Shown: positions 28,869 to 38,216 of the stretch, in pieces
How positions within the stretch are numbered: position 1 is the first letter of the stretch
Layout: every line of letters starts with the position of its first letter
Source: Syntrophaceae bacterium UBA6112
Lineage (GTDB): Bacteria > Desulfobacterota > Syntrophia > Syntrophales > UBA5619
DNA: 38,460 nt
NCBI GenBank assembly: GCA_002423465.1
Contig: DIWG01000059.1
Span: 288-38,747 of the forward strand
Direction of reading: 5' to 3'
The notes under the pieces: generated by a model
What the model saw: only the letters and a program-made list of their open reading frames with translations
Database searches by the model: none
What the model was told of the DNA's origin: nothing
Made by a program: the position numbers and the translations under genes

Positions 28869-30143
28869 ATGGCAGTCAATGTCGCGATGAACCAGGAATC
28901 TCAGGTGTTTTTGTTTTTAAGTGAACTCCTGGGAAGAAAAATTGTCGATTCCGAAAGACGTCCGATCGGCAGGATCCTCGACCTGGTCTCGAACATCGGT
29001 GAGAACTACCCGCCGGTGAGCGATATCCTGATGCTCCTTTATAAGGATCGGAGAACCGTTCTTTTCCCCTGGAGAAGGATCGAGGTGGTCGAAGGTGAAT
29101 TGACCGCCCCTTTCCTGAGAACGGAGGATTTCCGGGAACCGTTGCTCCGTCCGGGCGAACTTCTCCTGAAGGAGACCCTCCTGGACAAGCAGGTGGTCGA
29201 TACGGACGGCGCGAAGATCCGTCGGGTGAACGACCTGCAGTTTCTCCAGTCCAACAAAGGCCTTTACCTGGTCCATGTGGATGTCGGCTTTCATGGTCTT
29301 CTGCGGCGCGTCGGTCTGGAGAGACCCATTGGTTTCCTCCTCTTGCAACTTTTCGACTACGCCATGGCGGATCAACTGATCGGCTGGAAGTTTGTGCAGC
29401 CCCTCTCCTCGCCGGATCTGCTGCGCCTGACCATTGCCCAGAACCGCCTCACCCAACTCCACCCTGCGGATCTGGCCGATATCATAGAGGATCTTGATAT
29501 TCATCAGCGTTCCGCCGTCTTCCGTTCGCTGGATGTGGAAACGGCTGCCGAAACGCTCGAAGAGACGGATCCGAAGATTCAGGTCAGTTTGATCGAGGAG
29601 CTCTCTACGGAGAATGCCTCCGATATCATCGAAGAGATGTCCCTTTCCGAGGCGGCCGATCTGCTGGGCGATCTTCCCAAAGACAAAGTGGAAGGTATCC
29701 TCAAGGAGATGGAGAAAGAGACGGCGGAGGATATGAAGGAACTCCTCGCCCATCCGGAGGAAATGGCGGGCGGACTGATGACCACCTCCTACCTCAGTTT
29801 CGCGCCGATCGTGACGGCGGGGGAGGCGATGGCGCAGATCCGCCATGAAGCCGAAGATATGGATCTGATCTACTACTTGTACGTTGTGGATGGAGAGGAA
29901 CATATCCTCGGGGTGCTCTCCCTTCGGGATCTCCTTGTGGCGCCGCCGGCGACGGTTCTCTCCGAGCTGATGGATACGCGGGTGGTTGCGGTGAACATTG
30001 CGGAGAGGAAGGAGCGGATTGCCGACGATTTCGCCAAGTACGGCATGATGGCCATGCCGGTTGTGGATGACGAAGACCACCTGAAAGGGGTCATTCTTTT
30101 CAAGAATCTCCTCGAAGTGGTGGCGCCGAAGCTGGGCCGGTAG
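28869..30143 (+). CDS. Soluble PRC-barrel / MgtE-N / CBS-pair protein (magnesium transport-associated)
   Basis: A 424-residue cytoplasmic protein. Residues about 12-70 and 85-150 look like PRC-barrel-type units (L-L-G-R-K-I-V-D-S, then L-D-K-Q-V-V-D-T-D-G). From about 185 to 285 comes an MgtE N-terminal superhelical domain (L-H-P-A-D-L-A-D-I-I-E-D-L, then the repeated D-I-I-E-E-M and A-A-D-L-L-G-D-L-P). A CBS-domain pair follows at about 288-415 (M-T-T-S-Y-L-S-F, M-A-M-P-V-V-D). In MgtE these domains sense cytoplasmic Mg2+ and gate the channel, but here the MgtE membrane domain is absent. ATG 28869 is used because GGAGGGGG lies just upstream of it. The adjacent NRAMP-type transporter gene begins 32 bases later, so this is probably its regulatory partner. 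An isolated TATAAT at 28825-28830 lies upstream. Confidence 0.87.
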   Translation: MAVNVAMNQESQVFLFLSELLGRKIVDSERRPIGRILDLVSNIGENYPPVSDILMLLYKDRRTVLFPWRRIEVVEGELTAPFLRTEDFREPLLRPGELLLKETLLDKQVVDTDGAKIRRVNDLQFLQSNKGLYLVHVDVGFHGLLRRVGLERPIGFLLLQLFDYAMADQLIGWKFVQPLSSPDLLRLTIAQNRLTQLHPADLADIIEDLDIHQRSAVFRSLDVETAAETLEETDPKIQVSLIEELSTENASDIIEEMSLSEAADLLGDLPKDKVEGILKEMEKETAEDMKELLAHPEEMAGGLMTTSYLSFAPIVTAGEAMAQIRHEAEDMDLIYYLYVVDGEEHILGVLSLRDLLVAPPATVLSELMDTRVVAVNIAERKERIADDFAKYGMMAMPVVDDEDHLKGVILFKNLLEVVAPKLGR

Positions 30144-30175
30144 AACGACAATGGACGATGAAGGCGGCATAGGCG

Positions 30176-31453
30176 ATGGTTGATTCATTTTCCGAAAGGA
30201 TCCGCAGATTACGGCCATTCCCCTCTGTCCGAAAACACTGGCGGTCGCTCGGAATCTTCTTTGCGCTGATCGGACCGGGGATCATCACCTCCAACGTGGA
30301 CAACGATGCCGGCGGCATCACGACATATTCCCTGGCCGGCGCCAACTACGGCCTCGGCCTTCTCTGGACCATTGTCCCGGTTACCCTGGCCTTGATCGTC
30401 ATCCAGGAAATGTGCGCCCGGATGGGGGTGGTTTCGGGCAAGGGACTCTCCGACCTGATTCGCGAGCGGTTCGGGGCGCGGATAACCTTCTACCTGATGA
30501 TCGTTCTGTTTCTGGCCAATCTGGGCAATGCAATCTCCAACTTCGCCGGCGTCGCGGCAAGCCTGGAGATCTTCGGCATCAGCCGCTACCTCTCGGTCCC
30601 GTTCAGCGCCGCCTTTGTCTGGTGGCTGGTGGTCAAGGGGAACTACAAATCCGTGGAGAAGGTGTTCTTGTTCGCCTGCGTCTTCTACCTCTCCTACGTC
30701 ATCTCGGGCTTCATGGGAAAGCCGGACTGGAATGCCGTCGGGTCTTCCCTGCTGAAGCCGACCTTCCGGATGGAAACGGGTTTCCTGACGATGACCGTGG
30801 GGGTAATCGGAACGACGATCGCCCCCTGGATGCAGTTCTACCTCCAGTCATCCGTGGTCGATAAGGGGTTGAAGGCGGAAGATTACCCATACACCCGGAT
30901 GGATGTCATCTTTGGATCGATCATGGTCAACGTGATTGCCTTCTTCATCATCCTGCTCTGCGCAGTCACGCTCTTTCAGAACGGGGTGAAGATTGAAAGC
31001 GCCAAGGATGCAGCGCTCGCCTTGACCCCTTTCGCCGGCGAATACGCCACCTGGCTGTTTGCCTTCGGCCTTCTGAATGCTTCGCTCTTCGCGGCCTCGA
31101 TTCTGCCGATTTCCACAGCCTACACGATCTGCGAGGCGTTCGGGTGGGAATCCAGCCTGAACCGCAAGTTCCTAGAGGCCCCGCAATTCTACGGCCTCTA
31201 CTCCCTGATGATCTTCCTGAGTGCGGGGATCATCCTGCTGCCCGACATGCCGCTGATCGGAATCATGTTCTACTCTCAGGTCATCAACGGGGCGATCCTC
31301 CCGGTGATCCTCGTCTTCATGCTTCTGCTGGTGAATGACCGGCGGATCATGGGGAAATACCGGAACGGCGCCGTCATGAACATCCTCTCCTGGCTGACCG
31401 TCGCGGTCCTCACCTTCCTTTCGCTGGCGATGATTGTCTTCACACTGATCTGA
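30176..31453 (+). CDS. NRAMP-superfamily divalent metal transporter, NRMT-like (probable Mg2+)
   Basis: A 425-residue protein with about eleven membrane helices and the NRAMP fold. The first helix reads G-P-G-I-I-T-S-N-V-D-N-D-A-G-G (residues 33-47) in place of the usual D-P-G-N site. Helix 6 has T-T-I-A-P-W-M-Q-F (211-219), where classical NRAMPs have M-P-H-N. Loss of the soft methionine ligand and the histidine argues against Mn2+/Fe2+ selectivity. It fits the NRAMP-related magnesium transporters described in other bacteria. The partner gene directly upstream carries MgtE-type Mg2+-sensing domains. ATG 30176 starts just before the first helix. The exact ion is inferred, not shown. A bidirectional terminator follows. 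Confidence 0.85.
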   Translation: MVDSFSERIRRLRPFPSVRKHWRSLGIFFALIGPGIITSNVDNDAGGITTYSLAGANYGLGLLWTIVPVTLALIVIQEMCARMGVVSGKGLSDLIRERFGARITFYLMIVLFLANLGNAISNFAGVAASLEIFGISRYLSVPFSAAFVWWLVVKGNYKSVEKVFLFACVFYLSYVISGFMGKPDWNAVGSSLLKPTFRMETGFLTMTVGVIGTTIAPWMQFYLQSSVVDKGLKAEDYPYTRMDVIFGSIMVNVIAFFIILLCAVTLFQNGVKIESAKDAALALTPFAGEYATWLFAFGLLNASLFAASILPISTAYTICEAFGWESSLNRKFLEAPQFYGLYSLMIFLSAGIILLPDMPLIGIMFYSQVINGAILPVILVFMLLLVNDRRIMGKYRNGAVMNILSWLTVAVLTFLSLAMIVFTLI

Positions 31454-31467
31454 ATGCGGATGCGACG

Positions 31468-31498
31468 AAAAAAGCCGCGCAACGGTCACGGCTTTTTT
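31468..31498. terminator. Bidirectional intrinsic terminator between the transporter gene and lepB
   Basis: A perfect 10-base stem AAAAAAGCCG/CGGCTTTTTT (31468-31477 with 31489-31498) with an 11-base loop gives a GC core and a U-run on both strands. It sits between convergent genes and can end both transcripts. Confidence 0.9.
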
Positions 31499-31530
31499 AT
31501 GGGCAATGTCTGATTTTTACATCCGGAAGC

Positions 31531-32142
31531 TCACTGCAGGATCGAGCCGATCCGATTCCAGCGAACGCCGTGATCCTCATGGTTCCAGGACCAGTAGATG
31601 ATCAGCGCCTTTCCCAGGACATCCCTCTGATCGACCACCCCCCAGAATCGGCTATCGTAACTCTCATCCCGGTTGTCCCCCATGACGAAGATGGAATCAT
31701 TCGGCACCGTGACCGGTCCGAAGTTGTCGCGAGGTTGGACCGAACCGGGGATGATCATATTATCCGAATATACCCCATGGTTGTCTTTGTACGGCAAGCC
31801 GTTGATGAGGATCTTCTTGTCCCGGATCGCGATGGTGTCTCCCGGCAAACCGATCAGGCGCTTGATAAAGTCCTTCGACCGGTCTTCGGGGTAAATGAAG
31901 ACCACGATATCCCCCCGCTTGGGCGTTCCGAAGGGGATCAGGGTGGAACGGATCAGGGGCAGCTTGATCCCGTAGTTGAATTTGCTGACAAGGATATGGT
32001 CGCCGATCTGGAGCGTCGGCTTCATGGAGCCGGAGGGGATCTTGTAGGCTTGGATCACGAAGGTGCGGATGAAAAATGCGATCACGATGGCGAGGATGAT
32101 CGCCTCGATGTATTCCTGTAGTTTCGATTTCGGTTTGCTCAT
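31531..32142 (-). CDS. lepB: Signal peptidase I
   Basis: A 203-residue membrane serine protease that removes signal peptides of exported proteins. One N-terminal helix (A-I-I-L-A-I-V-I-A-F-F-I) is followed by the catalytic serine box I-P-S-G-S-M-K-P-T-L (S39) and the general base in F-I-K-R-L-I-G-L-P-G-D (K94). The box-E motif M-G-D-N-R-D-E-S-Y-D-S-R closes the active site. ATG 32142 is preferred over 32148 because AAGGAA directly abuts the latter. It ends the secD-secF-DUF456-lepB run, a sensible association with protein export. Confidence 0.96.
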   Translation of the reverse strand: MSKPKSKLQEYIEAIILAIVIAFFIRTFVIQAYKIPSGSMKPTLQIGDHILVSKFNYGIKLPLIRSTLIPFGTPKRGDIVVFIYPEDRSKDFIKRLIGLPGDTIAIRDKKILINGLPYKDNHGVYSDNMIIPGSVQPRDNFGPVTVPNDSIFVMGDNRDESYDSRFWGVVDQRDVLGKALIIYWSWNHEDHGVRWNRIGSILQ

Positions 32143-32152
32143 AAACATTTCC

Positions 32153-32665
32153 TTACGAGTAGACGCTCGTCAATGTGATGATGATCATGATCAGCGCGAA
32201 GAACCCTTTCACGAACATCCCCGCGGCTCTTCCCAGGAGCGCGCCCCAGGCAGCCCGGAGCGTCGGTTTCAGTCGATTCCGGTTGAGCAGCTCGACGATC
32301 AGTATGCCGACGAAACCGCCGAGGAACCCCCCGGCGATCGCGCCGAGTCCCAACCAAAACGGCGCAAGTAGGGCGGCGCCGATCAGCCCGCCGATGACGG
32401 AGACCCAGAACGCCTTCCGGGAGGCGCCGAAATTGACGGCGCTCGTCATTCCAACGGCAAAGTCGGTCAACTCCGCGAGAATGGAGAGGATCAACAGGGT
32501 GAGGAGGATCTTGAATCCGATCTTTTCAAACCCCGTGAAAGCCCCATACAGTGATGCATCGATCAGGATGATGACGGTCCCCGGAAGGCCGAAGAGAATG
32601 GAGAAGGCGCCGAACAGAAGCACCAGGATGAACAGGGTCAGTCCTCCGATCTCCAGGGGGGTCAA
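32153..32665 (-). CDS. DUF456 family membrane protein
   Basis: A 170-residue, glycine-rich integral membrane protein with four to five helices. The conserved pattern includes L-F-G-L-P-G-T-V-I-I-L near residue 24, L-A-E-L-T-D-F in the middle, then G-A-S-R-K-A-F-W-V-S-V-I-G-G-L-I-G and G-G-F-L-G-G-F-V-G-I-L-I-V-E-L. This is the DUF456 pattern; its function is unknown. Translation appears to start at TTG 32665, two bases after the secF stop, so it is coupled to secF. It precedes lepB by ten bases. Confidence 0.88.
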   Translation of the reverse strand: MTPLEIGGLTLFILVLLFGAFSILFGLPGTVIILIDASLYGAFTGFEKIGFKILLTLLILSILAELTDFAVGMTSAVNFGASRKAFWVSVIGGLIGAALLAPFWLGLGAIAGGFLGGFVGILIVELLNRNRLKPTLRAAWGALLGRAAGMFVKGFFALIMIIITLTSVYS

Positions 32666-32667
32666 CG

Positions 32668-33579
32668 TTATTTCTTCCCCTTCAGCCCCGTCGGCTTGAT
32701 CTTTTCGAACATAAGCACGATCGGGCTTGCGATGAACACGGTCGAATAGACGCCGGCGATTGTGCCGACCAGAAGCGCAAAGGTGAAATCGTGGATCACG
32801 GCCCCTCCGAAGAAGAACAGGACGAGCAGGACCATCAAGACGGTCAAAGATGTCAGGATGGTTCGGCTGAGGGTTTGGTTGACGCTCGCATTGATAACCT
32901 CGTTGAGGGTCTGCCGGATATTTTTGCGCGCATTTTCACGGATCCGGTCGAAGATGACGATCGTGTCGTTGATGGAAAACCCGATAATCGTCAGCAACGC
33001 CGCCACGATGTTCAGGTCGAACTCCTTGCCGAAGACGGAGAGAAAGGCAATCGTGATCAAAATATCATGGACCAGCGCAACGATTCCCCCCAGTGCGTAA
33101 CGGAACTCGAAACGCACCCCCACATAGACCAGGATCCCGATCCAGGAAAAAATAATCGCCAGCAGCGCCTTTCGCGTCAGATCCTTGCCGACTTTCGGCC
33201 CGACCATCTCGATCCGCCGGACTTCATAAGTCCCCTTGCCGAAGGCTGTGCTCAGCGCCTCATCGACGCGCGATGTGAGGCCCTTGGCGTCGGTTCCCGA
33301 ATCGGGCGTTCGGACGATGACCTCGTTTGGACCGTAATCCTGAATGATGCTGCCCTCGAAGCCGATCGTCTTGAAGGCGGCCCGGATCTTGTCGGCATGG
33401 GTCTCTTGCTGGAACTTGATCTGGATCAGGGTTCCGCCCGCAAAATCGATACCGTAATTGGGCCCCCCATGCCAGATCAGGGAGGCGACGCCGATGATGA
33501 TGACGGCGATCGACAGGAAGACGGCGGGCTTCATCATCCTGACGAAATTAAAACGGGTTTCCGCTTTGATGATTTCCAT
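32668..33579 (-). CDS. secF: Protein translocase subunit SecF
   Basis: A 303-residue RND-family membrane subunit that works with SecD to pull proteins through SecYEG using the proton gradient. It has the SecF start E-I-I-K, then F-N-F-V-R, the G-I-D-F-A-G-G-T-L segment after helix 1 and a periplasmic domain. Five further helices include G-F-S-I-N-D-T-I-V-I-F-D-R-I-R-E-N, the classic SecF signature. ATG 33579 has GAGGAG seven bases upstream; the frame open to 33624 is an extension. It follows secD by 62 bases. Confidence 0.97.
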   Translation of the reverse strand: MEIIKAETRFNFVRMMKPAVFLSIAVIIIGVASLIWHGGPNYGIDFAGGTLIQIKFQQETHADKIRAAFKTIGFEGSIIQDYGPNEVIVRTPDSGTDAKGLTSRVDEALSTAFGKGTYEVRRIEMVGPKVGKDLTRKALLAIIFSWIGILVYVGVRFEFRYALGGIVALVHDILITIAFLSVFGKEFDLNIVAALLTIIGFSINDTIVIFDRIRENARKNIRQTLNEVINASVNQTLSRTILTSLTVLMVLLVLFFFGGAVIHDFTFALLVGTIAGVYSTVFIASPIVLMFEKIKPTGLKGKK

Positions 33580-33641
33580 GGAGTTCTCCTCAATAACAAA
33601 AGGCGACGTCTGATATCGGGGCAATCAGCCCCCATCCGCCC

Positions 33642-35243
33642 CTAAATGCTGATCTTTTCAATCTTGCGATTCCAGATAAAGTGGTCGAAGATGATCCGTG
33701 TGACGAAGACGGCAGTGAACATACTGACCACGATGCCGATCGTCAGCGTCACGGCGAACCCCTTGACCGGGCCGGTGCCGAAACCGAAAAGGAACAGCGC
33801 CGCCACCAGCGTGGTCACGTTGGAGTCGAAGATGGTCAGAAAGGCCTTCGCATAGCCGGCCTCTACGGCCGCCCGCGGCGTTTTTCCCAATCGCAGTTCC
33901 TCGCGGATCCGTTCATTGATCAGGACGTTGGCGTCCACGGCCATACCGATTGTGAGCACGATGCCGGCGATCCCGGGGAGGGTCAGCGTCGCCTTGAAGG
34001 CGATCATGATGCCCAGCAGGAGCAGCATGTTCATGATCAGGGCCACGTCGGCAATGATGCCGGTAAACCGGTAATAGAAAATCATGAAGATCAAAATCAG
34101 GATGGAGGCGATGAAGCAGGCCCCGGTTCCCTTGTCGATCGAATCCTGGCCGAGGGAGGGACCGACCGTACGTTCCTCGAGGATGTTCACCGGCGCCGGC
34201 AGCGCGCCCGCGCGCAAGACGATGGCCAGGTCGCTCGCCTCTTCCATCGTGAAGGAGCCGGTAATCTGGGCTTGTCCTCCCGAGATCTTTTCTTGGATCA
34301 CCGGCGCGGAGTGAACCCGGCCGTCCAGGACGATTGCGAGCCGTTTCTTGACGTTTTCCCCCGTGATCCGTTCAAAGTCTTTCCCACCCTGGGAGTTGAA
34401 TTTCAACGAGACGTGCGGCTCCCCGAAGCGATCGCCGATCTGGACATTGGCGGTCTCGAGCGCTTCACCGGTCATGAGCGTCCTGTTTTTGAGAAGAATG
34501 GGAATCTCGGACCGTCTTCCGGAAGCACGATCCATTCGGGATTCGTTGGCGACGATGCTTCCTTCGGGAACGTTCCCCTTGAGGGCCTCTTCTAAACTGT
34601 GTTCGTCATCGACGAGTTTAAATTCCAGCATGGCCGTCCGGCCGATCAGATTCTTGGCCCGGGCCGTATCCTTGACGCCGGGGAGCTGGACGATGATCCG
34701 GTCTGCGCCTTGCGGAATGATCTCCGGTTCGGATATGCCGAACTGATCGACCCGGTTGCGGATGGTCTCCAGACTCTGCTCCACGGCCATTTTCTTGATC
34801 TCGGCGGCGCGCTTGTCCTTGATCTTCAGGGAAACCAGCCCCTTGCCTTCCACCATTTGTGAGGAGGCGGTCTCCAGATCCGGATATTGGTTGTGGAGAA
34901 TCTTGTCGAAGGCGTCCCGCGAGGGGGCATCGGGGAATTCAAATGAGAAATTCCTCTCCTTGGTCCGTTCATGGAGCCTGAAGCGGACCCGGTTATTCAT
35001 CAGGTTTTCCTTCAGGTCATTCACGGTCCGTTCCAGGGTGCTTTCGACCGCCTTCTCCGTTTCCACCTCGAGTACAAGATGCATCCCCCCCTGAAGATCG
35101 AGACCGAGGTGGATCCGGTCCGTCGGGAGGTATTTCTTCCAGGTGTCCGGAAGATCGGAGGTCAGGGAAGGCGCCAGATAGACGAGCGCGACCAGACAGA
35201 GGATGATCGTGACGGCGGCCCTGATTCTGATGCTTTTAAACAT
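33642..35243 (-). CDS. secD: Protein translocase subunit SecD
   Basis: A 533-residue RND-family partner of SecF. It begins with one helix, then the D1 motif H-L-G-L-D-L-Q-G-G-M-H-L-V-L-E-V near residue 45 and a large periplasmic P1 domain with R-N-R-V-D-Q-F-G-I-S-E-P. The second half has five helices with G-M-A-V-D-A-N-V-L-I-N-E-R-I-R-E-E, whose aspartate is essential in proton coupling. GGGGTAA stands before ATG 35243. A weak hairpin with T-run lies between yajC and secD (about 35303-35332). Confidence 0.97.
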   Translation of the reverse strand: MFKSIRIRAAVTIILCLVALVYLAPSLTSDLPDTWKKYLPTDRIHLGLDLQGGMHLVLEVETEKAVESTLERTVNDLKENLMNNRVRFRLHERTKERNFSFEFPDAPSRDAFDKILHNQYPDLETASSQMVEGKGLVSLKIKDKRAAEIKKMAVEQSLETIRNRVDQFGISEPEIIPQGADRIIVQLPGVKDTARAKNLIGRTAMLEFKLVDDEHSLEEALKGNVPEGSIVANESRMDRASGRRSEIPILLKNRTLMTGEALETANVQIGDRFGEPHVSLKFNSQGGKDFERITGENVKKRLAIVLDGRVHSAPVIQEKISGGQAQITGSFTMEEASDLAIVLRAGALPAPVNILEERTVGPSLGQDSIDKGTGACFIASILILIFMIFYYRFTGIIADVALIMNMLLLLGIMIAFKATLTLPGIAGIVLTIGMAVDANVLINERIREELRLGKTPRAAVEAGYAKAFLTIFDSNVTTLVAALFLFGFGTGPVKGFAVTLTIGIVVSMFTAVFVTRIIFDHFIWNRKIEKISI

Positions 35244-35302
35244 GGTTTACCCCTTTCAAACGTGACGCTTCAGCGCATATTCGAGAACTTATCTTCTATG
35301 CT

Positions 35303-35332
35303 GCGAAAAACCCCGCCTTCACTGGTGGGCTG
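35303..35332 (-). terminator. Possible weak attenuating hairpin between yajC and secD
   Basis: On the minus strand CCCACC and GGCGGG pair with one mismatch around a short loop, followed by GTTTTTCGC. It is imperfect, and secD still needs read-through, so it would at most reduce expression. No other promoter element is clear in this 122-base gap. Confidence 0.25.
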
Positions 35333-35365
35333 TTTCCGTTGATTTTGCTCTTTCGTCCCCTGCGA

Positions 35366-35698
35366 TCATTGTCCTCCGGTCGCCTTCTGCAGGACGGAGG
35401 CGATAAAATTCCGGGCGACCTTGATCTTGACCTTGTCGGCGATCTCAATCGTCACGACGGTATCCGTCAGCGCTGTGACCTTTCCCTGAATTCCGCCGGA
35501 GGTCATCACCAGATCCCCGTGGGCCAGGTTTGCGATCATATTTTTAATTTCTTTCTGTTTTTTCTGCTGGGGCCGGATCAGGAGAAAATAAAAAATACCG
35601 AAAAGAACCGCCATCATGATGATGAAACTGAAATCACCGCCGGCGGCGCCGCCCCCACCTCCTCCTCCCGGAAGACCCATCGCATAAGCTGAATTCAT
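35366..35698 (-). CDS. yajC: Preprotein translocase accessory subunit YajC
   Basis: A 110-residue inner-membrane protein with a glycine-rich N-terminus, one helix (F-I-I-M-M-A-V-L-F-G-I-F-Y-F-L-L) and the signature L-I-R-P-Q-Q-K-K-Q-K-E right after it. The cytoplasmic part has G-D-x-V-M-T-S-G-G-I-Q-G-K-V. ATG 35698 is used rather than TTG 35701. It lies between tgt and secD, the usual place. Confidence 0.95.
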   Translation of the reverse strand: MNSAYAMGLPGGGGGGGAAGGDFSFIIMMAVLFGIFYFLLIRPQQKKQKEIKNMIANLAHGDLVMTSGGIQGKVTALTDTVVTIEIADKVKIKVARNFIASVLQKATGGQ

Positions 35699-35738
35699 CA
35701 ACGTAAAACCCTCCCTCTATGGTTTATTGGTCTGTCTT

Positions 35739-36884
<1,146 letters not shown>

Positions 36885-36895
36885 ATCGGCTCTGC

Positions 36896-37930
36896 CTACA
36901 GGATCAGCATGCAATCCCCATAACTGTAAAATCGAAAACGGTTTTCGATGGCCAGGGCGTAGGCCTCGCGCATCCGTTCCCGGCCTGCGAAGGCGCATAC
37001 CAGAAGGAAGAGCGACGATTTCGGCAGATGGAAGTTGGTCAGAAGCGCGTCAACACGGTGGAAAGGCCTGCCCGGATAGAGGTAGAGTCGCGTCGATGAA
37101 GAAACCGGCCGGATTTTCCCGCCCTCATCGGCCACCGATTCCAGGACCCGGGTCGAGGTGGTTCCCACGGCAATGACCCTTCTGGCCCCATTGACCTTCC
37201 GGGCCGTTTCGGCGTCGATCGTGAAATGTTCCTCTTCCATGACATGGTCCTCGATCCTGGCCGATTCGATGGGCAGGAAGGTGCCGTAGCCCACGTGGAG
37301 CGTGATGGGGGCGATTTCAACGTCCCGGCTCTGCAGGAGATCGAACATTTCGACGGTGAAATGAAGACCCGCCGTGGGCGCCGCCACCGAACCCCTCTCG
37401 CGGGCATAGACGGTCTGGTACCGCTCCAGATCCTGGAGCGAACGGGACCGGTCGCGCCTGCGCTTGATGTAGGGGGGAAGGGGCGCCCTCCCGATCCGAG
37501 CGAGAAAATCATTGAAGGGGATAGAGGTCTGAAATTCCAGGAGCCACTGTTTTTCCGAGAGGCGCCGGATGATTCTCCCTTGGCATCCCTCGGCAAAAGA
37601 GATCGTCATTCCGGGATCGACCCGTTTGGCCGGACGCAGCAGAACCTCCCAGGCTTGTCCAGGCTCTTCGGGCAGGCGCCTCAACAGGAGGATCTCGATC
37701 AGGGCGCCGGTCTCCTTCCGGCAGATGAGGCGGGCCGGAAAGACGCGGGAGTCGTTCACGACCACCACGTCCCCTTGACCCAGGTATTGGGGAAGATCCC
37801 GGAAGGTCATAAGCTCGATCCTGCCGGTGGCGCGGTGGACCACCATCATCCGGGACCCGTCCCTCTCCGGCGCCGGTTCCTGGGCGATCAGTTCCTCGGG
37901 CAGGTCATAGGCGAACTCTTCCAGATCCAT
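36896..37930 (-). CDS. queA: S-adenosylmethionine:tRNA ribosyltransferase-isomerase
   Basis: A 344-residue enzyme that transfers and rearranges the ribosyl group of S-adenosylmethionine onto preQ1 in tRNA, giving epoxyqueuosine. Signature segments are Y-D-L-P-E-E-L-I-A-Q-E-P near residue 9, D-V-V-V-V-N-D-S-R-V-F-P-A-R-L, then P-T-A-G-L-H-F-T near 190, L-H-V-G-Y-G-T-F, and the C-terminal F-H-L-P-K-S-S-L-F-L-L-V-C-A-F-A-G. It is the first gene of the queA-tgt-yajC-secD-secF order known from many proteobacteria. Confidence 0.97.
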   Translation of the reverse strand: MDLEEFAYDLPEELIAQEPAPERDGSRMMVVHRATGRIELMTFRDLPQYLGQGDVVVVNDSRVFPARLICRKETGALIEILLLRRLPEEPGQAWEVLLRPAKRVDPGMTISFAEGCQGRIIRRLSEKQWLLEFQTSIPFNDFLARIGRAPLPPYIKRRRDRSRSLQDLERYQTVYARERGSVAAPTAGLHFTVEMFDLLQSRDVEIAPITLHVGYGTFLPIESARIEDHVMEEEHFTIDAETARKVNGARRVIAVGTTSTRVLESVADEGGKIRPVSSSTRLYLYPGRPFHRVDALLTNFHLPKSSLFLLVCAFAGRERMREAYALAIENRFRFYSYGDCMLIL

Positions 37931-37966
37931 CTGCGTTTTCGTTTCCTTTGCTGAAAAAACTGCGGC

Positions 37967-37995
37967 ACCTAAACAGAAAAGAGATGGAATGTCAA
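37967..37995 (-). promoter_or_regulatory. Promoter candidate for the queA-tgt-yajC-sec unit
   Basis: On the minus strand TTGACA (37995-37990) is followed after 17 bases by TTAGGT (37972-37967), 37 bases before the queA ATG. The -35 is perfect, the -10 weak. It lies in the 100-base gap after the DUF2065 gene. Confidence 0.45.
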
Positions 37996-38030
37996 CGGGA
38001 ATTAAAGATTTATCGATGAAAAATGGCGGA

Positions 38031-38216
38031 TCAGGAGGTGCCGAAGTAGACCAGGATGAGGCCGGCCGCCACGGCGATGGCGCCGAAGAGCCGGAGTGTT
38101 CTGTCGGAGACTTCCGCCATCCGGCGAAGGTAGGTCTTGAGATGACCGGGGAAGGTGAAATAGGGGAGGCCTTCGATCACGAAGACCATTCCCAACACGC
38201 AGAGAAAATATTTCAT
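38031..38216 (-). CDS. DUF2065 family small membrane protein
   Basis: A 61-residue protein with two hydrophobic helices and the linker E-G-L-P-Y-F-T-F-P, then K-T-Y-L-R-R-M and R-L-F-G-A-I-A-V-A-A-G-L, matching the DUF2065 (YjeT-like) pattern. Its function is unknown. The ATG overlaps the mazG stop as ATGA, so translation is coupled. Confidence 0.85.
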   Translation of the reverse strand: MKYFLCVLGMVFVIEGLPYFTFPGHLKTYLRRMAEVSDRTLRLFGAIAVAAGLILVYFGTS

